Shown piece after piece: positions 6,896 through 8,845 of a stretch of DNA of 8,845 nt. The translations under genes and the position numbers were made by a program. The stretch is from Clostridiales bacterium (GTDB lineage: Bacteria > Bacillota > Clostridia > Lachnospirales > Lachnospiraceae): NCBI GenBank assembly GCA_019416265.1, contig DXXQ01000086.1, positions 1-8,845 of the forward strand. Reading direction: 5' to 3'. How positions within the stretch are numbered: position 1 is the stretch's first letter; each line of letters starts with the position of its first letter. Under the pieces are notes generated by a model. That model did no database searches. It saw nothing but the letters and a program-made list of their open reading frames with translations, and was not told the DNA's origin.

Positions 6896-6944
6896 AATAT
6901 TTTCACGGATAGAGGTATTTTGTTAAGCCACTGTCAGAATTTTG

Positions 6945-6975
6945 TGTTACAATGGATAACAGGAATGTTACAATG
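6945..6975 (+). promoter_or_regulatory. Extended -10 promoter candidate and 21-bp-spaced direct repeat before the EamA gene
   Basis: TGTTACAATG occurs at 6945-6954 and again at 6966-6975, an offset of exactly 21 bp, about two helical turns. The first copy reads as an extended -10 (TG, one base, TACAAT) with no good -35 at 17 nt; TTGTTA at 6920-6925 is too far upstream. The second copy would start transcription at or beyond the Shine-Dalgarno site, so it is more likely a binding-site repeat than a second promoter. Confidence 0.5.
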
Positions 6976-6993
6976 ATTATGAGGAGGGATAAT

Positions 6994-7860
6994 ATGTGGA
7001 TTATTTATGCGTTTGGTTCTGCGTTGTTTGCAGGAATCACCTCTGTTTTGGCAAAGTGCGGAATTAAAAGGACAGACTCTACAGTTGCAACTGCGCTGCG
7101 GACCATCATTGTGCTGATTTTTTCGTGGGTGATGGTTTTTATAGCCGGTTCTCAGCCACAGATCGGCTCTATTGCAGGACAAACATGGGTTTTCCTGATT
7201 TTGTCAGGAATTTCCACAGGAGCATCCTGGCTTTGTTATTTTAAAGCCTTGCAGCTTGGGGATATCAATAAGGTCGTCCCCATTGATAAATCAAGTGTGG
7301 TTTTAACAATTCTCTTGGCGTTTCTGTTTCTGCACGAGAAAATTGATCTTCCTAAAGGAATAGGAGTTATTTTGATCGGAGTGGGAACGTTTCTGATGAT
7401 TGAAAAAAAGAAAACGTCAGCAGAAGGACAGAAGAGAGGCGGCTCGTGGTTCTTTTATGCAGTAGGCTCTGCGGTTTTTGCAAGTCTTACTTCTATTTTC
7501 GGAAAAGTGGGAATCAGTAATGTGGAGTCCAATCTGGGAACTGCAATACGTACAGGAGTGGTTCTTGTGATGGCGTGGGCTATGGTGTATATCACCGGAA
7601 AACAAAAGACAGTAAAAAATATTTCCGCTAAGGAACTCGGTTTTATTTCTCTGTCCGGACTTGCAACAGGAGCATCCTGGTTATGCTATTACAGAGCATT
7701 ACAGGATGGGCCTGCAAGTGTCGTTGTTCCAATCGATAAGTTAAGTATCCTGGTAACGGTTTTATTTTCTTATCTTGTCTTTGGAGAGCGCCTGTCAAAG
7801 AAGGCAGGGACAGGACTGGCGGCAATAGTGGCCGGCACTCTGATTATGGTAATTTCATGA
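6994..7860 (+). CDS. EamA-family (DMT superfamily) transporter made of two near-symmetric halves
   Basis: An inner-membrane transporter of the drug/metabolite superfamily, 288 residues, about ten membrane helices in two five-helix EamA repeats (about 2-137 and 152-287). The halves align with no gap at an offset of exactly 150 residues: YAFGSALFAG with YAVGSAVFAS, SGISTGASWLCYFKALQ with SGLATGASWLCYYRALQ, and VVPIDKSS with VVPIDKLS. Each half resembles the stand-alone single-EamA proteins of about 140 residues (COG2510 type). The start at 6994 has GAGGAGG 6 nt upstream; an in-frame ATG at 6952 lacks a Shine-Dalgarno site, overlaps the -10 candidate and would add a hydrophilic tail. The substrate is unknown. 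It is separated from DUF2871 by a terminator and seems independently transcribed. Confidence 0.9.
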   Translation: MWIIYAFGSALFAGITSVLAKCGIKRTDSTVATALRTIIVLIFSWVMVFIAGSQPQIGSIAGQTWVFLILSGISTGASWLCYFKALQLGDINKVVPIDKSSVVLTILLAFLFLHEKIDLPKGIGVILIGVGTFLMIEKKKTSAEGQKRGGSWFFYAVGSAVFASLTSIFGKVGISNVESNLGTAIRTGVVLVMAWAMVYITGKQKTVKNISAKELGFISLSGLATGASWLCYYRALQDGPASVVVPIDKLSILVTVLFSYLVFGERLSKKAGTGLAAIVAGTLIMVIS

Positions 7861-7901
7861 TGTAACTTTTTGATGATATTTTTCATGAGAATGGATACAT
7901 A

Positions 7902-7915
7902 GCCAAAGCTTTGGC
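7902..7915. repeat. 14-bp palindrome in the leader of the 72-residue gene
   Basis: GCCAAAGCTTTGGC is a perfect palindrome 25 nt before the start codon at 7941. Its core CAAAGCTTTGG also occurs at 6390-6400 in the DUF2871 leader. The surrounding pattern TAGCCAAA (7900-7907), then GGC, then AGAGAATGA (7918-7926), recurs before cas3. It may be an operator or an RNA structure. I see no terminator after the EamA gene, so readthrough from it is possible. Confidence 0.45.
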
Positions 7916-7940
7916 AGAGAGAATGACATGAGGTGAAGAT

Positions 7941-8159
7941 ATGGGATTGTTTAAAAAGAAACACGCTGTGCTGACATATGACCGGGAAAATAAAAAACCG
8001 GTAATTAAATCAAGTATCTGCACCGGAGAGGCAGTTGCAGGATTTCGGGATATTCACACAGGTAAGATAGAGGAAATCATGCTGGTGAATTGTCCTGCAG
8101 ACCTTGAAAGATTCAGGGAAATGTATGGGATAGAGGGGGAAATAGAGAAGGTGTATTAG
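7941..8159 (+). CDS. Small conserved-looking protein of unknown function (72 residues)
   Basis: A 72-residue, highly charged protein beginning MGLFKKKHAV. I do not recognise a family with a known function. It has no membrane helix or signal peptide. A first beta-like segment (HAVLTYDRENKKPVIKSS) leads to SICTGEAVAGFRDIHTGK, then EEIMLVN and an amphipathic helix (ADLERFREMYGI). Cysteines are at 27 and 51. The regular strand-strand-helix pattern and the GAGGTGA ribosome site 5 nt before the ATG argue that it is a real gene. It lies 80 nt after the EamA transporter and 87 nt before cas3, and its upstream sequence resembles the cas3 leader. Its place beside the CRISPR locus may be incidental. Confidence 0.75.
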   Translation: MGLFKKKHAVLTYDRENKKPVIKSSICTGEAVAGFRDIHTGKIEEIMLVNCPADLERFREMYGIEGEIEKVY

Positions 8160-8202
8160 AGCATGTTTCTGTGCCCTTGAAAAAATAAAACAGTGCTGTC
8201 TT

Positions 8203-8214
8203 AGCCAAAAGGCT
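8203..8214 (+). promoter_or_regulatory. Small hairpin in the cas3 leader
   Basis: AGCC-AAAA-GGCT forms a 4-bp stem with a tetraloop, followed at 8218-8226 by AGAGAATGA. The same order of elements precedes the 72-residue gene, where AGAGAATGA lies exactly 300 nt upstream (7918-7926). The hairpin is short and has no T-run, so it is not a terminator; common regulation of the two genes is a possibility. Confidence 0.35.
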
Positions 8215-8246
8215 GACAGAGAATGAAGAATGAATGGGGAAGGGAT

Positions 8247-8845
8247 ATGAAATATGTAGCACATATTAATGAACAGGGAGAGCAGACTTTAAAGAAGCAT
8301 TTAGAAGGAACAGCAGAATTAGCGAAAGAGTTTGCAGTAAAATTTGGAAAAGGGGACTGGGGATATTGCAGCGGAATGCTGCATGACATAGGAAAATATT
8401 CTCTGGAATTCCAGAAAAAAATTAAGGAAAACGGAAATCAGAGGGTAGACCATTCCACTGCCGGAGCGCAGGTTTGTATGGATAAAGGAGGGCTGTATGG
8501 ATTTCTTGGCTATTGTATTGCCGGCCATCATGCAGGACTGCCGGATACAGGTGTTCCTGATCACAGTGGTGATTCTACCTTGATGGGAAGGAAAAAGAAA
8601 AAAATACCGGATTATCATGCTTACAAACAGGAAATTGAAATCCCGAAAATAGTAACAGAGCCATTTGATCCTAAAAAAGTAAAGAGTAGAGATTTTTCTT
8701 TGAGTGTATTTATCAGGATGTTGTATTCCTGCCTGGTAGATGCTGATTATTTGGATACGGAAGCATTTATGAGCAATGGAAACATAGTAAGAGACTCGGG
8801 GGAAAGTCTGGAGATTTTATTAAAAAAGCTGGAAGACTATATATC
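8247..8845 (+). CDS. cas3: CRISPR-associated Cas3, N-terminal HD nuclease domain (partial, runs off the window)
   Basis: Start of the effector nuclease-helicase of a type I CRISPR system, which is recruited by Cascade to degrade target DNA. The frame is open from the ATG to the window end (199 codons plus two bases), so the helicase half is not seen. HD-nuclease motifs are all present: H18 in LKKHLEGTAEL, the HD pair in MLHDIGKYS (46-47, with K50), DHS at 68-70 in VDHSTAGA, the HH pair in AGHHAGLPD (94-95), and LVDADYLDTE at 163-172. The sequence resembles subtype I-C Cas3, in which cas5, cas8c, cas7, cas4, cas1 and cas2 usually follow. GGGGAAGGG lies just before the ATG. A stand-alone HD Cas3'' is the alternative, since the cut hides the C-terminus. 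Family assignment is firm; subtype is inference. Confidence 0.92.
   Translation, partial: MKYVAHINEQGEQTLKKHLEGTAELAKEFAVKFGKGDWGYCSGMLHDIGKYSLEFQKKIKENGNQRVDHSTAGAQVCMDKGGLYGFLGYCIAGHHAGLPDTGVPDHSGDSTLMGRKKKKIPDYHAYKQEIEIPKIVTEPFDPKKVKSRDFSLSVFIRMLYSCLVDADYLDTEAFMSNGNIVRDSGESLEILLKKLEDYI

Noticed and set aside
6952..6993. Upstream ATG giving a 302-residue EamA protein
   Set aside because: It overlaps the -10 candidate and has no ribosome site, while GAGGAGG sits correctly before the ATG at 6994.
8160..8246. CRISPR leader or repeat units upstream of cas3
   Set aside because: Only one short hairpin and no regularly spaced repeats of 28-37 nt are present; an array, if any, lies outside the window.

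Overview
The window looks like a low-to-mid GC Firmicute of class Clostridia, most likely a gut Lachnospiraceae-type bacterium. This rests on AG-rich Shine-Dalgarno sites before every gene, secreted proteins with lysine-rich signal peptides, AT-rich intergenic DNA with intrinsic terminators, and the families present (Cache/LuxR sensor beside a solute-binding lipoprotein, AIM24, DUF2871, EamA, type I CRISPR Cas3). The taxonomic call is inference. All nine recognised genes are on the + strand.

Region 1 (1-3072): a solute-binding lipoprotein of ABC-transporter type (41-1414) is followed after 16 nt by a two-pass membrane protein with a large extracytoplasmic sensor region and a cytoplasmic LuxR-type DNA-binding domain (1431-3020). 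A strong hairpin terminator (3035-3072) closes the unit. The pair looks like an extracellular ligand-sensing module in which the regulator itself spans the membrane. No permease or ATPase gene is in view, though one could lie to the left.

Region 2 (3073-6280): a conspicuous 16-bp inverted repeat and some short repeats lead into a three-gene unit: an AIM24/TIGR00266-family protein (3271-3954), a lipoprotein made of two copies of one beta-rich domain (3976-4716), and a secreted protein with a probable C-terminal beta-propeller (4758-6227). It ends in a terminator (6240-6280). The genes are 21 and 41 nt apart and probably cotranscribed; their joint role is unknown.

Region 3 (6281-7860): the best promoter of the window (TTGACA, 17-nt spacer, TAAAAT at 6314-6342) carries a palindrome over its -10 and start region. 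It feeds a leader of about 95 nt with competing hairpins, then a four-helix DUF2871 membrane protein (6446-6853) with its own terminator. Next comes an EamA/DMT transporter (6994-7860) whose two halves align without gaps at an exact 150-residue offset.

Region 4 (7861-8845): a 72-residue protein of unknown function (7941-8159), then the start of a cas3 gene (from 8247, cut by the window edge) with a complete set of HD-nuclease motifs. A type I CRISPR-Cas locus, I-C by resemblance, probably continues to the right. Both genes follow a similar leader element (TAGCCAAA..., then AGAGAATGA). No CRISPR array, tRNA, rRNA or insertion sequence is visible, and no stretch over 300 bases lacks a gene.
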